Shown here in pieces: positions 1 through 5,232 of a stretch of 5,314 nt of DNA (its first letter is position 1; each line of letters starts with the position of its first letter). The notes below the pieces were generated by a model that did no database searches, was not told where the DNA came from, and worked only from the letters and a program-made list of their open reading frames with translations. This DNA comes from Deinococcus alpinitundrae (GTDB taxonomy: Bacteria > Deinococcota > Deinococci > Deinococcales > Deinococcaceae): positions 1 through 5,314 of the forward strand of contig NZ_WXZL01000060.1 of the NCBI RefSeq assembly GCF_009982895.1, read 5' to 3'. Made by a program: the position numbers and the translations under genes.

Positions 1-524
1 AAGTTGCTTTCCCCAGCGTCATAGTGCAGCTTTGACAATTCCAGCATGGCGCGCACGTAGCTGCTCTTGTATTCCTCACGGGCGGTGCGGGCCCAGTCGA
101 TGCGAACGTCAGGCAGGTACTCACCGCCATACAGGTCCACCGCCCGCTGGAGGGCGAGTTGCTTGATCTTCGGCATAGTTGCGAGCTGAGCGTCCTGCAG
201 CGCGGACTGCATGGCGCACACGTCGCTGATCGCCAACACCTCGGGACTCAACCGGTAACGCTCATACGCCTTGACGACCGAATCAGCATCTTCCAGGGCT
301 GCGCGCACCCGGTGCAGCGCGGCCCGGAAGCGGTTGCTGCTGGCTGCATTTTCGTTTTCTTCGTCCGGCCACAGCGCCAGGGCCACGTCACGCTGAGTGC
401 GCCCATCTGGAAACGAAAGGAGGTAAAAGAACAACTCGCGGGCGCTGGCGGCATGCCAGACGATTTCCGTGTCGTCCAAGGTGGCCCGGGTCCGTCCGAG
501 CGTAATGATCTTCAGTGTAGGCAT
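1..524 (-). CDS. BTAD/SARP-like transcriptional regulator, N-terminal part (runs off the left edge)
   Basis: Reading from the ATG at 524 gives 174 residues with no stop before the window edge, so the C-terminus is missing. Residues 1-80 look like the winged-helix DNA-binding part seen in SARP and related regulators: a short beta region (KIITLGRTRATL), then the wing/helix signature DGRTQRDVALALWPDEE (40-56) and SNRFRAALHRVRAALE (63-78). Residues about 96-174 fit a bacterial transcriptional activator domain (BTAD), a helical TPR-like fold, with LYGGEYLPDV (131-140), W144 and RE at 149-150. In this family the BTAD may be followed by an ATPase or further TPR repeats; that part lies outside the window. 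A purine-rich AAGGGGAC lies 3-10 bases before the ATG and supports this start. The targets are unknown. It is separated from the DUF1003 gene by more than 460 bases, so it is probably transcribed on its own. Family assignment is fairly sure; exact role is not. Confidence 0.85.
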   Translation of the reverse strand, partial: MPTLKIITLGRTRATLDDTEIVWHAASARELFFYLLSFPDGRTQRDVALALWPDEENENAASSNRFRAALHRVRAALEDADSVVKAYERYRLSPEVLAISDVCAMQSALQDAQLATMPKIKQLALQRAVDLYGGEYLPDVRIDWARTAREEYKSSYVRAMLELSKLHYDAGESN

Positions 525-629
525 ATCGTCCCCTTGCTGAGTAGAAGAGAACGTGCACAGCGGTTTCCACGCCGTTCCGACCTAAGGGTAACGCGCACTT
601 TTTGCCATTGGATGCGGTTTTGACCAAGG

Positions 630-642
630 GCCCGCCACGGGC
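630..642 (-). terminator. Possible weak stem-loop upstream of the BTAD gene
   Basis: The sequence GCCCG-CCA-CGGGC forms a 5-bp all-GC stem with a 3-base loop. Read on the minus strand it is followed by CCTTGG, not a true T-run. It lies about 105 bases before the BTAD start and could stop read-through from the DUF1003 side. Such short GC stems are common by chance at this base composition, so the call is weak. Confidence 0.2.
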
Positions 643-703
643 AGGGGACGCTCCACGGGCACTGAGGTCTCACCTGCCAGGTCAGCGCCACCTGCTCAGC
701 CGT

Positions 704-760
704 CTGCTGGGAGGTGCCTGAGACCGCACTGCCCGTCATGAGGGGCTGGCCTCCCAGCAG
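704..760. repeat. 11-bp perfect inverted repeat with 35-base spacer
   Basis: CTGCTGGGAGG at 704-714 is matched by its exact reverse complement CCTCCCAGCAG at 750-760. The spacing is too long for a typical terminator. The arms could be a regulator's half sites or the remains of terminal repeats. The right arm coincides with the place where the possible decayed minus-strand reading frame changes frame. Confidence 0.5.
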
Positions 761-992
761 GAGTCGCCCGCAGTTCCACCTGCGCGTACGGCCCCCGTGT
801 CTTGCCCGGTACATTGATCTCCGCGCGCATTCTTCCGGGCTGAGCGACGCGAAGACCAAGGCTGTCTCGAAGACGCTCACACTGAACTTCGGACGCCACA
901 ACCTGCGCCCAGCAGCGCCGACTCGTTCAGGGTCCGATCGACGACGAGCCGGTCATCTGCACCAGCAGGACGGGCTCACCTCGCTGACCCGG

Positions 993-1703
993 TCAATCCC
1001 GATGGTCACGGTCGGCCACCTCGCGCATCAGGTCCATCTGTGCCTGCTGAATGACGAGCAGATGCTGCCACTGCCGCTGCGTCAGATGGTCGATCTTTGC
1101 GTGCAGGTGGCGCAGTTCCAGTTCCGCTTTCAGGTTCACTTCGTAGTCCTGCTGGGCCTGCAAGCGGTCACGCGCCTCCAGGCGGTTCTGGCTCATCAGG
1201 ATCACCGGTGCCTGCATGGCCGCCACGGTGGACAGCACCAGGTTCAGCAGAATAAAAGGGTACGGATCAAACGGACGGATCAGCACGTGCAGGGCATTGA
1301 CGCCGATCCACAGGATCAGCACACCGATGAACAGGCCGATGAACAGCCAGCTGCCGCCGAACCGGGCCACCCGGTCGGCCATGCGTGCGCCGAGCGGCAG
1401 GGCCTTGTCATACTCGGCATTCAGATTCTTCGTCTCCGCTTCCTGCTGGGACAGCCGCAGCAGGGCCTCCTCATTCAGGGCGGCGAATTCCGACTGGTCC
1501 TGCTGGATGGTCAGGTCGATCTCGTCACTGATCGCCAGATTCAGGCAAGACAGACACACCTGGTCACTGGGCTGCACGTCCGGGTGGGCGGCTTGAACCT
1601 GATTGCCGACGGCGAGGCGCACCACCGAGAGCGGCACCAGATCGGATCGCCGGCGATGGCAGGCAGCGCAGACCGGGCCGGCAGTTTCAGGAGCAGGGCG
1701 CAT
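993..1703 (-). CDS. DUF1003 family membrane protein with N-terminal Cys-pair motif
   Basis: The C-terminal two thirds is an unmistakable DUF1003 domain: GSW followed by a first membrane helix, a short loop with RPFDPYPFILLNL, a second helix, then APVILMSQNR and a charged coiled tail (DYEVNLKAELELRHLHAKIDHL). Using the start at 1703 (236 residues), the helices are near residues 118-139 and 149-169. The N-terminus carries CAAC (12-15) and CLSC (50-53), which could bind a metal such as zinc. The function of the family is unknown; it is an inner-membrane protein. The frame extends to an ATG at 1796 (267 residues). I prefer 1703 because GAGGAG lies 9 bases before it, the extra 31 codons are poor in GC at third positions and include AGG AGA, and family members usually have the first Cys pair near the N-terminus. 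Against this, the 1796 ATG overlaps the stop of the small upstream ORF (ATGA), which could mean coupling. Family call sure, start uncertain. Confidence 0.9.
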   Translation of the reverse strand: MRPAPETAGPVCAACHRRRSDLVPLSVVRLAVGNQVQAAHPDVQPSDQVCLSCLNLAISDEIDLTIQQDQSEFAALNEEALLRLSQQEAETKNLNAEYDKALPLGARMADRVARFGGSWLFIGLFIGVLILWIGVNALHVLIRPFDPYPFILLNLVLSTVAAMQAPVILMSQNRLEARDRLQAQQDYEVNLKAELELRHLHAKIDHLTQRQWQHLLVIQQAQMDLMREVADRDHRD

Positions 1704-1792
1704 CACAGGACGCTCCTCGCCCAGGTCTGAGTGGCTCGGTCCAGCGCGAAATACCGCTTGCGCTTGCTCTCTCCTGCTGTCTTCATTATCAT

Positions 1793-2005
1793 TCATGGTT
1801 TCCCTTCGGTCTGTGGAGGTGCAGCAGCACTGCGATTTACATCCAAGCCGACGAGTCTGAGCATCCTGGACCGGTTGCCGGTCACACCATGCCCTGCACC
1901 AGCCCGTCCCCAGATCAACGTTCGTGGCCCAGAGCCAGCGGTGATGATCACAGCTACGAGCGCCACGATCACCCCTGTCACGCGCGGATCATAAGACGAT
2001 CTCAA
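1793..2005 (-). CDS. Possible small single-helix membrane protein
   Basis: This 70-codon frame can only start at TTG (2005) or an inner GTG, because a stop lies just upstream. Residues 9-25 (VTGVIVALVAVIITAGS) form a clear hydrophobic helix. The remainder is basic and unremarkable, and its codon use is less regular, so only the first half looks convincing. There is no good ribosome binding site. Its stop overlaps the longer possible DUF1003 start as ATGA, which would suit translational coupling. TATGAT at 1988-1993 on the same strand resembles a -10 box, but no -35 is well placed. It may be a real small gene, a decayed one, or chance. Confidence 0.3.
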   Translation of the reverse strand: MRSSYDPRVTGVIVALVAVIITAGSGPRTLIWGRAGAGHGVTGNRSRMLRLVGLDVNRSAAAPPQTEGKP

Positions 2006-2074
2006 AGTTGATCAGCTCAATGCTGTCCAAGATGCAATTCTTCGCCCCCAACTCTAAACTGCAACATGGCAGGA

Positions 2075-2251
2075 TTACTTCTGCTGTGGGGTTGGCCACC
2101 GACCGGAAGCCATCGTCACGCCGAATACCACGAGCAGTGTGGCGGGTCCCGTCCCTATGACGAGCGCTTTCGGGTGGAACAAGGCAAAGAAAATCATCAT
2201 CACCAGCGCAACGGCAATCAGGACAAACCCCCAGACTCGTCGATTGTTCAT
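2075..2251 (-). CDS. Small two-helix membrane protein, function unknown
   Basis: The ATG at 2251 opens a 58-residue protein. A short basic N-terminus (MNNRR) is followed by a hydrophobic helix at about 7-25 (WGFVLIAVALVMMIFFALF), a short HPK turn, a second helix at about 30-48 (ALVIGTGPATLLVVFGVTM), and a polar tail ending QQK. The positive residues before the first helix suggest that the N-terminus faces the cytoplasm; with two helices the C-terminus would also be inside. The Shine-Dalgarno match is weak (TAGGCTGAG before the ATG). It begins 55 bases after the stop of the 81-residue gene on the same strand and probably belongs to the same transcript. I do not recognise a named family. The hydrophobic pattern and codon use argue for a real gene. 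Confidence 0.65.
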   Translation of the reverse strand: MNNRRVWGFVLIAVALVMMIFFALFHPKALVIGTGPATLLVVFGVTMASGRWPTPQQK

Positions 2252-2306
2252 ATGCTCAGCCTAGGACTGAACGCGGCAGCTGGGGTGTTGAGGTCTCGTA
2301 CGGGCA

Positions 2307-2552
2307 TCAGAACGAGGGTTGGGCGTATTCGGAGGGCAGCAGCTCTACGGCGTGATCGAAAGCGTCCGACAGGCTGGCATGCTGTCCCGAGGTCACCAGC
2401 ACTTCACCCTCCAGCCACCAGCCGAAGCCAGCTGTGCCCACCGGATGACCCACCAGACCGTTCTGTTGAATGATGCGGGTCAATGCCAGTTGGGCCGGCT
2501 GCAGGTGATTGATCCAAAACGGGGCCGCTTCTGTAGGAAAGGGGTCGCTCAT
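2307..2552 (-). CDS. Hypothetical protein, 81 residues
   Basis: The frame is open further upstream, but the ATG at 2552 is the likely start because it overlaps the stop of the preceding gene as ATGA, a usual mark of translational coupling; the sequence above it reads as non-protein. The product is small, soluble and mildly acidic, with a helical first half (HLQPAQLALTRIIQQNGLVG) and a probable beta segment GFGWWLEGEVLVTS (43-56) followed by a helix (LSDAFDHAVELLPSEY). Third codon positions are GC-rich, as expected of a real gene here. There is no signal peptide or membrane helix. I do not recognise the family. Confidence 0.7.
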   Translation of the reverse strand: MSDPFPTEAAPFWINHLQPAQLALTRIIQQNGLVGHPVGTAGFGWWLEGEVLVTSGQHASLSDAFDHAVELLPSEYAQPSF

Positions 2553-2863
2553 CGGTAGCCTATGCTGGAAGTGCCGGCTGTGCTGGACATGCTCGAGGTC
2601 AGATCGGCTCTGCTGTCGGGGTCGTCTCCGCGGCCACCCTCGTTCCCAGCGGTCGTGGCTGTCCAGGAGAGCCATACCATGTTGCCCTTGACTAACTTGA
2701 CCCACTCGCCTGGGATAGAGCGGCGTTTTCCATCAGGTCTCTCCCTTCTGCTCAGTTTGAGCGCTTGCTTCTTCACGTCAGACACCCGCCCGATACGGGG
2801 TGTAGGACTCTTGTCGCTGGCGTGGACCAGTAAGTCCTTTGCAATTGTTTTGGTGGATTTCAT
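2549..2863 (-). CDS. Hypothetical basic protein, 104 residues
   Basis: The ATG at 2863 has AGAGGT five bases upstream. The first two thirds are strongly basic (KTIAKDLL, SDVKKQALKLSRRERPDGKRR), followed by GEWVKLVKGNMVWLSW at about 52-67. The last 35 residues are rich in Gly, Ser, Thr and Asp and look disordered. The basic part might bind nucleic acid, but no known motif is visible. Its stop overlaps the next start (ATGA), which supports an operon with the 81-residue gene. Codon use is less GC-biased than in neighbours (several AGA, AGG and TTA codons), which may mean recent acquisition or a poorly conserved gene. An antisense frame over the same bases was judged less likely. Confidence 0.55.
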   Translation of the reverse strand: MKSTKTIAKDLLVHASDKSPTPRIGRVSDVKKQALKLSRRERPDGKRRSIPGEWVKLVKGNMVWLSWTATTAGNEGGRGDDPDSRADLTSSMSSTAGTSSIGYR

Positions 2864-2904
2864 GGGTGACCTCTGACTTCGTGCCGCTCTGATCTACGGA
2901 TGTG

Positions 2905-2944
2905 CCCCGGTTTCCTCTGCCACTGGTAACAGAGGAAACCGGGG
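2905..2944 (-). terminator. Perfect 15-bp stem-loop after the BON gene
   Basis: CCCCGGTTTCCTCTG (2905-2919) pairs perfectly with CAGAGGAAACCGGGG (2930-2944) around a 10-base loop. It starts 32 bases after the BON stop codon, the position expected of a terminator, and lies about 40 bases before the start of the 104-residue gene. There is no T-run on either strand, so it is not a textbook intrinsic terminator. It might instead protect the 3' end of the mRNA or be a protein binding site. The hairpin itself is certain; its role is inferred. Confidence 0.6.
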
Positions 2945-2975
2945 AATGAGGAAACGTCGATTCAGTGGATACGCA

Positions 2976-3644
2976 TCAACGCGTGCCGAAATCAGCGGTC
3001 ACCGTGATGTGGTCGGTGACCCTCAGAACCCCCGGTGCTGCCCAGGCGGCGAGCGCCGCTTCGTCGCGCGCCGCGAAGGTATGGACGTTGCCACTCAAGG
3101 TCGCCGTACCCTCGTGCATCTCGACAGAAATGTGCTGCGCGTCGGACTCGGCACTGCGTTTGAGGGCCGACTCAATTTTGGCCTTGACATCCGCAGGGAC
3201 GGTACGGTGCTTGAGTGTGATGGCGTTGACAACGCCTTTGACGCCGCTCAGGTAGCGAACGGCACGTTCAGCATCGGTTCGCTGGTATTCCCACTCGACT
3301 TCGCCCTCGAGCGTCATCCGGCCGTCACGAACCGTCACCTTCACGTGGTCTTTCGGCACGACGGTGTCCCAGTCCAGCATCTGAAGGGCGGCTGTTGCGA
3401 TGTCAGCGTCAGTCCGCTCAAACGAAGAGTGCAGCTTGACTTGAAGGTCATCAGCCAGGCCTTTGACGCCGTACACGGCCTTGGTCACCCGAACGGCCGC
3501 AAATTTCTCGGCGTAGTTGGACACGTTGCCTTCGAGCGTCACCACACCATCGGTGACCTTGACACCGATGTTCGAGGCGTCGACGCTGGGTTCCCAGTCG
3601 AGTTGTTGGACGACGCGCAGTTGCAGAGTTTCGTTGGGTTTCAT
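2976..3644 (-). CDS. Three-BON-domain protein (OsmY-like domains), probably cytoplasmic
   Basis: The product has 222 residues made almost wholly of three BON domains at about 4-70, 77-146 and 149-218. Each shows the usual pattern: an amphipathic helix, a strand with V.V.DG.VTLEG.V, a second helix (AVRVTKAVYGVKGL, AVRYLSGVKGVV, ALAAWAAPGVLRV) and a last strand. BON domains are thought to bind phospholipids or other surfaces; OsmY of E. coli is a periplasmic osmotic stress protein. Here no signal peptide or membrane helix precedes the first domain, so the protein is likely cytoplasmic. The frame is open to 3749, but the start at 3644 is set by a perfect AGGAGG six bases upstream and by the domain beginning immediately. 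It is a single-gene unit, with a hairpin on each side. A stress-related role is inferred from the family only. Confidence 0.92.
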   Translation of the reverse strand: MKPNETLQLRVVQQLDWEPSVDASNIGVKVTDGVVTLEGNVSNYAEKFAAVRVTKAVYGVKGLADDLQVKLHSSFERTDADIATAALQMLDWDTVVPKDHVKVTVRDGRMTLEGEVEWEYQRTDAERAVRYLSGVKGVVNAITLKHRTVPADVKAKIESALKRSAESDAQHISVEMHEGTATLSGNVHTFAARDEAALAAWAAPGVLRVTDHITVTADFGTR

Positions 3645-3650
3645 GATGTC

Positions 3651-3656
3651 CCTCCT
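3651..3656 (-). promoter_or_regulatory. Strong ribosome binding site of the BON gene
   Basis: AGGAGG on the minus strand lies six bases before the ATG at 3644. It decides the start against the 35 additional upstream codons that are open in the same frame. Confidence 0.85.
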
Positions 3657-3745
3657 AAGGAGTGGAGTGAGGCTGAAGGTGCGCGAACAGTTGCTGGAGA
3701 TCAGTTCCCCAGGCCAGTGAGAGGTGAGGCACCTTGATCTCGCCT

Positions 3746-3781
3746 TCAAGTGCGGCTCCTTCGTGAAGGAGCCGCACTTGA
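3746..3781. repeat. Perfect 17-bp stem-loop upstream of the BON gene
   Basis: TCAAGTGCGGCTCCTTC (3746-3762) and GAAGGAGCCGCACTTGA (3765-3781) are exact reverse complements separated by GT; in RNA the tip would be a CGUG loop. There is no T-run on either side. No gene on either strand ends nearby, so it may be a terminator left from a lost minus-strand gene, an insulator ahead of the BON gene, or an operator. Confidence 0.75.
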
Positions 3782-3901
3782 CTGGTCCTTCGAATTTGAG
3801 TGTCGCCCAGCCGCATTACCAAAGCGTTTCTGGCTCTGAGCCTACTGGGGTGGGAGAACTGTGCCAGCTCTCAGCCGCCTGCCCTTCCGAAGTGGGGACG
3901 A

Positions 3902-3918
3902 GGGGTTCTGGCAACTTA
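3902..3918. repeat. Left copy of a 17-base direct repeat, probable mobile-element terminus
   Basis: GGGGTTCTGGCAACTTA matches 5216-5232 at 16 of 17 bases in the same orientation; the two differ only at C3915 against G5229. The other copy sits exactly at the break of a gene, which suggests that both are terminal repeats of related insertion sequences. The GGTTCTG...GCAA core faintly resembles termini of the IS6/IS240 group, a weak comparison made from memory. No transposase is recognisable next to this copy, so only an end may remain. Confidence 0.5.
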
Positions 3919-4117
3919 ACCGCAGTAGTCTGATTGTCCGTGACTGACGCCAAGGCCCAGGGCGAAGATGCTCTACAGTCGTGTCGTCACCGGCCGTTCC
4001 CTACAGCTCTGCTTCGCCCATCCGATGGCCGGTTGGCCGCTCCCCTTCAAGACACCACCCTCAGCCTTGAGGTTCGAGACACCCGATTGACGCGACTCAA
4101 GCCTGTCATTCGTCAAC

Positions 4118-4124
4118 AAGGAGG
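4118..4124 (+). promoter_or_regulatory. Strong ribosome binding site of the dehydrogenase
   Basis: AAGGAGG lies six bases before the ATG at 4131, an ideal distance. It fixes the start of the dehydrogenase and suggests efficient translation. Confidence 0.85.
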
Positions 4125-4130
4125 TTCATC

Positions 4131-4955
4131 ATGCCGGCACAGACCATCCTCATTACGGGCGCGAGTGACGGCATCGGTGCCGCCTGCGCCCGTCAGCTGA
4201 CGGCCAAAGGCGAGCGCGTCGTCTTGATTGGTCGCTCCCCACAGAAGACGACGGCGCTTGCCCAGGAACTCGGCGCGCCCTTCCATCTGGCCAACTTCAC
4301 TGACCTGTCCCAGGTGCATCGCCTCGCCGCCGAAGTGCAGGCGGCCTATTCGCGCATTGACGTTCTCGCCAACAACGCCGGTGGCATCATGGGCAAGCGG
4401 GAACTGACCCGGGACGGCTTTGAGAAGACCTTCCAGGTCAACCACCTGGCACCGTTCCTACTCACCTCCCTGCTGCTTCCCACCCTGATCGCGAGTTCGG
4501 CCAAAGTCATCCAGACGTCCAGCATCGCCGCCCGGCTCACGGGCAAGCTGAACATTGACGATCTCCAGAACGAGAAGAAATACACGCCGCCGAAGGCGTA
4601 TGGGGACACCAAGCTCGCCAATATCCTCTTCACCACCGAATTGCAGCGCCGATACGGGCCTCAGGGGATCACAGCTGTCGCTTTCCACCCTGGGAATGTG
4701 GCGACCAATTTTGCCAGTGACACGACACACTGGATCCGCTTTCTTTACCGTACGCCGCTCCGGCGCCTGATCATTTCGCCCGAGCAGGGCGGCCAACACC
4801 TGACCTGGCTGGCTGAAGGCACGCCGGGGGTGACGTGGACGCCTGGGGTGTATTACGAGAACGACAAAATCGCCAGGAGCAACCCACAAGCCAGTGACGC
4901 CGGGTTGGCCCGGCAATTGTGGGACCGCAGCGTCGCCATGTTGAATCTGGCCTAA
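4131..4955 (+). CDS. Short-chain dehydrogenase/reductase (SDR), retinol-dehydrogenase-like
   Basis: The 274-residue product is a complete SDR. It has the cofactor motif TGASDGIG (9-16), NNAG (81-84), the catalytic Ser region QTSS (128-131), the YxxxK pair Y157/K161 within AYGDTKLAN, and PGNV (187-190) after the sixth strand. R35 just after the second strand favours NADP(H) over NAD(H). The pattern YGDTKLAN and the insert LNIDDLQNEKKYTPPKAYG resemble the retinol-dehydrogenase/WW-domain-oxidoreductase-like branch, which in bacteria has many unassigned members acting on carbonyls or alcohols. It should be a cytoplasmic oxidoreductase; the substrate cannot be told. It stands alone on the plus strand after a long gap, and a broken oxidoreductase gene begins 11 bases after its stop. 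All key residues are intact, so it is probably functional. Confidence 0.93.
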   Translation: MPAQTILITGASDGIGAACARQLTAKGERVVLIGRSPQKTTALAQELGAPFHLANFTDLSQVHRLAAEVQAAYSRIDVLANNAGGIMGKRELTRDGFEKTFQVNHLAPFLLTSLLLPTLIASSAKVIQTSSIAARLTGKLNIDDLQNEKKYTPPKAYGDTKLANILFTTELQRRYGPQGITAVAFHPGNVATNFASDTTHWIRFLYRTPLRRLIISPEQGGQHLTWLAEGTPGVTWTPGVYYENDKIARSNPQASDAGLARQLWDRSVAMLNLA

Positions 4956-4965
4956 AGGCGAGATC

Positions 4966-5219
4966 ATGGCGCTGGGTCAAGAAAACCACATCACGCTTCA
5001 CCACTGCATCCAGGGCTGGTCCGGCGTCGCCGAGTGGGGCCGCCTGTCCATGAGGGCTCTGATTCACCTGGTGCAACCCAACCTGAAGCGAGGGTGATGG
5101 TGTTCCATTCGTTCGGTGAGGGCCTGTACGGCGGCGAATACTACGAGACGCGGGTGCTGAGAGACGCCCTGCACCCGCAGTGCCTACTGCCCTACCAGAT
5201 GAACGGCGAGCGGCTGGGG
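4966..5219 (+). pseudogene. Sulfite-oxidase-like molybdopterin oxidoreductase fragment, frameshifted and truncated
   Basis: Two frames together give one stretch of a molybdopterin-dependent oxidoreductase domain. The first, from 4966, reads ALGQENHITLHHCIQGWSGVAEWGRLSMRALIHLVQP and hits a stop at 5095-5097. The second resumes with PEARVMVFHSFGEGLYGG, then EYYETRVLRDALHPQCLL and PYQMNGERLG. A loss of one base near 5080-5081 explains the switch. The Cys in HHCIQGW lies in the conserved cofactor-pocket region of the family. The protein should have about 100 further residues before this and a further C-terminal part (usually an LR-rich strand and a KW motif) after NGERLG; both are absent. The left break is within about 10 bases of the SDR stop, where the in-frame GEI before the ATG may still belong to the old gene. 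The right break coincides with the repeat at 5216. It cannot make an active enzyme. Confidence 0.8.
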
Positions 5220-5232
5220 TTCTGGCAAGTTA
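5216..5232. repeat. Right copy of the 17-base direct repeat
   Basis: GGGGTTCTGGCAAGTTA repeats 3902-3918 with one mismatch in the same orientation. Homology of the molybdoenzyme fragment ends within this repeat, as expected if the repeat is the end of an inserted element. Confidence 0.55.

Larger units (their letters stand above)
525..992. other. Gap without a convincing gene; possible decayed reading frame
   Basis: This stretch of 468 bases lies between two minus-strand genes. It must carry the promoter of the BTAD regulator, but I see no clear -35/-10 pair. On the minus strand a GTG-started frame (899 down to 696) reads plausibly as protein for about 47 residues (RAEINVPGKTRGPYAQVELR). Around 757 a neighbouring frame continues sensibly (QPLMTGSAVSGTSQQTAEQV). 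That pattern would fit a small gene with a frameshift, or chance in GC-rich DNA. I do not recognise a family. A weak stem-loop just after the DUF1003 stop (972-990; GGG-TCA paired with TGA-CCC around one bulged base, no T-run) could help end transcription. Confidence 0.3.
3645..4130. other. Gap between the divergent BON and dehydrogenase genes
   Basis: These 486 bases separate two divergently transcribed genes and should hold both promoters, though I see no clear -35/-10 pair. TTGACG at 4087-4092 resembles a -35 box for the plus strand but no good -10 follows it. The gap contains a perfect stem-loop (3746-3781), a probable mobile-element end (3902-3918), and a 7-bp inverted repeat ACCGGCC/GGCCGGT (3989-3995 and 4027-4033). 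Translated frames in this stretch look random, and I find no gene in it. It could be a scar left by loss of a gene or of an insertion sequence. Confidence 0.5.

Noticed and set aside
159..623. Plus-strand frame of 154 codons at the left end
   Set aside because: It lies over the BTAD gene on the other strand, which shows clear family motifs across the same bases.
1277..1345. Short tandem-like repeats (GGATCAGCAC and GATGAACAGGCC units)
   Set aside because: They fall in the coding region of the DUF1003 first membrane helix and arise from repeated residues such as LFIG; no separate repeat element is needed.
714..1730. Long plus-strand open frame of 338 codons
   Set aside because: It lies antisense to the DUF1003 gene and is full of Gln, His and Leu runs typical of a complement of coding GC-rich DNA. 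The minus-strand frame has a clear family match.
2562..2876. Plus-strand frame with a hydrophobic stretch opposite the 104-residue gene
   Set aside because: The minus-strand frame has a ribosome binding site and an ATGA overlap with the next gene. The plus frame has no neighbour on its strand and no good ribosome binding site was seen.
2946..3737. Plus-strand open frame of 263 codons
   Set aside because: It is antisense to the three-BON gene, which has domain matches and a perfect ribosome binding site. The plus frame shows no recognisable domain.
3645..4130. Radiation/desiccation response motif (Deinococcus palindrome) upstream of the BON or SDR gene
   Set aside because: I looked for a TTATG...CATAA type palindrome in the gaps and found none that fits.
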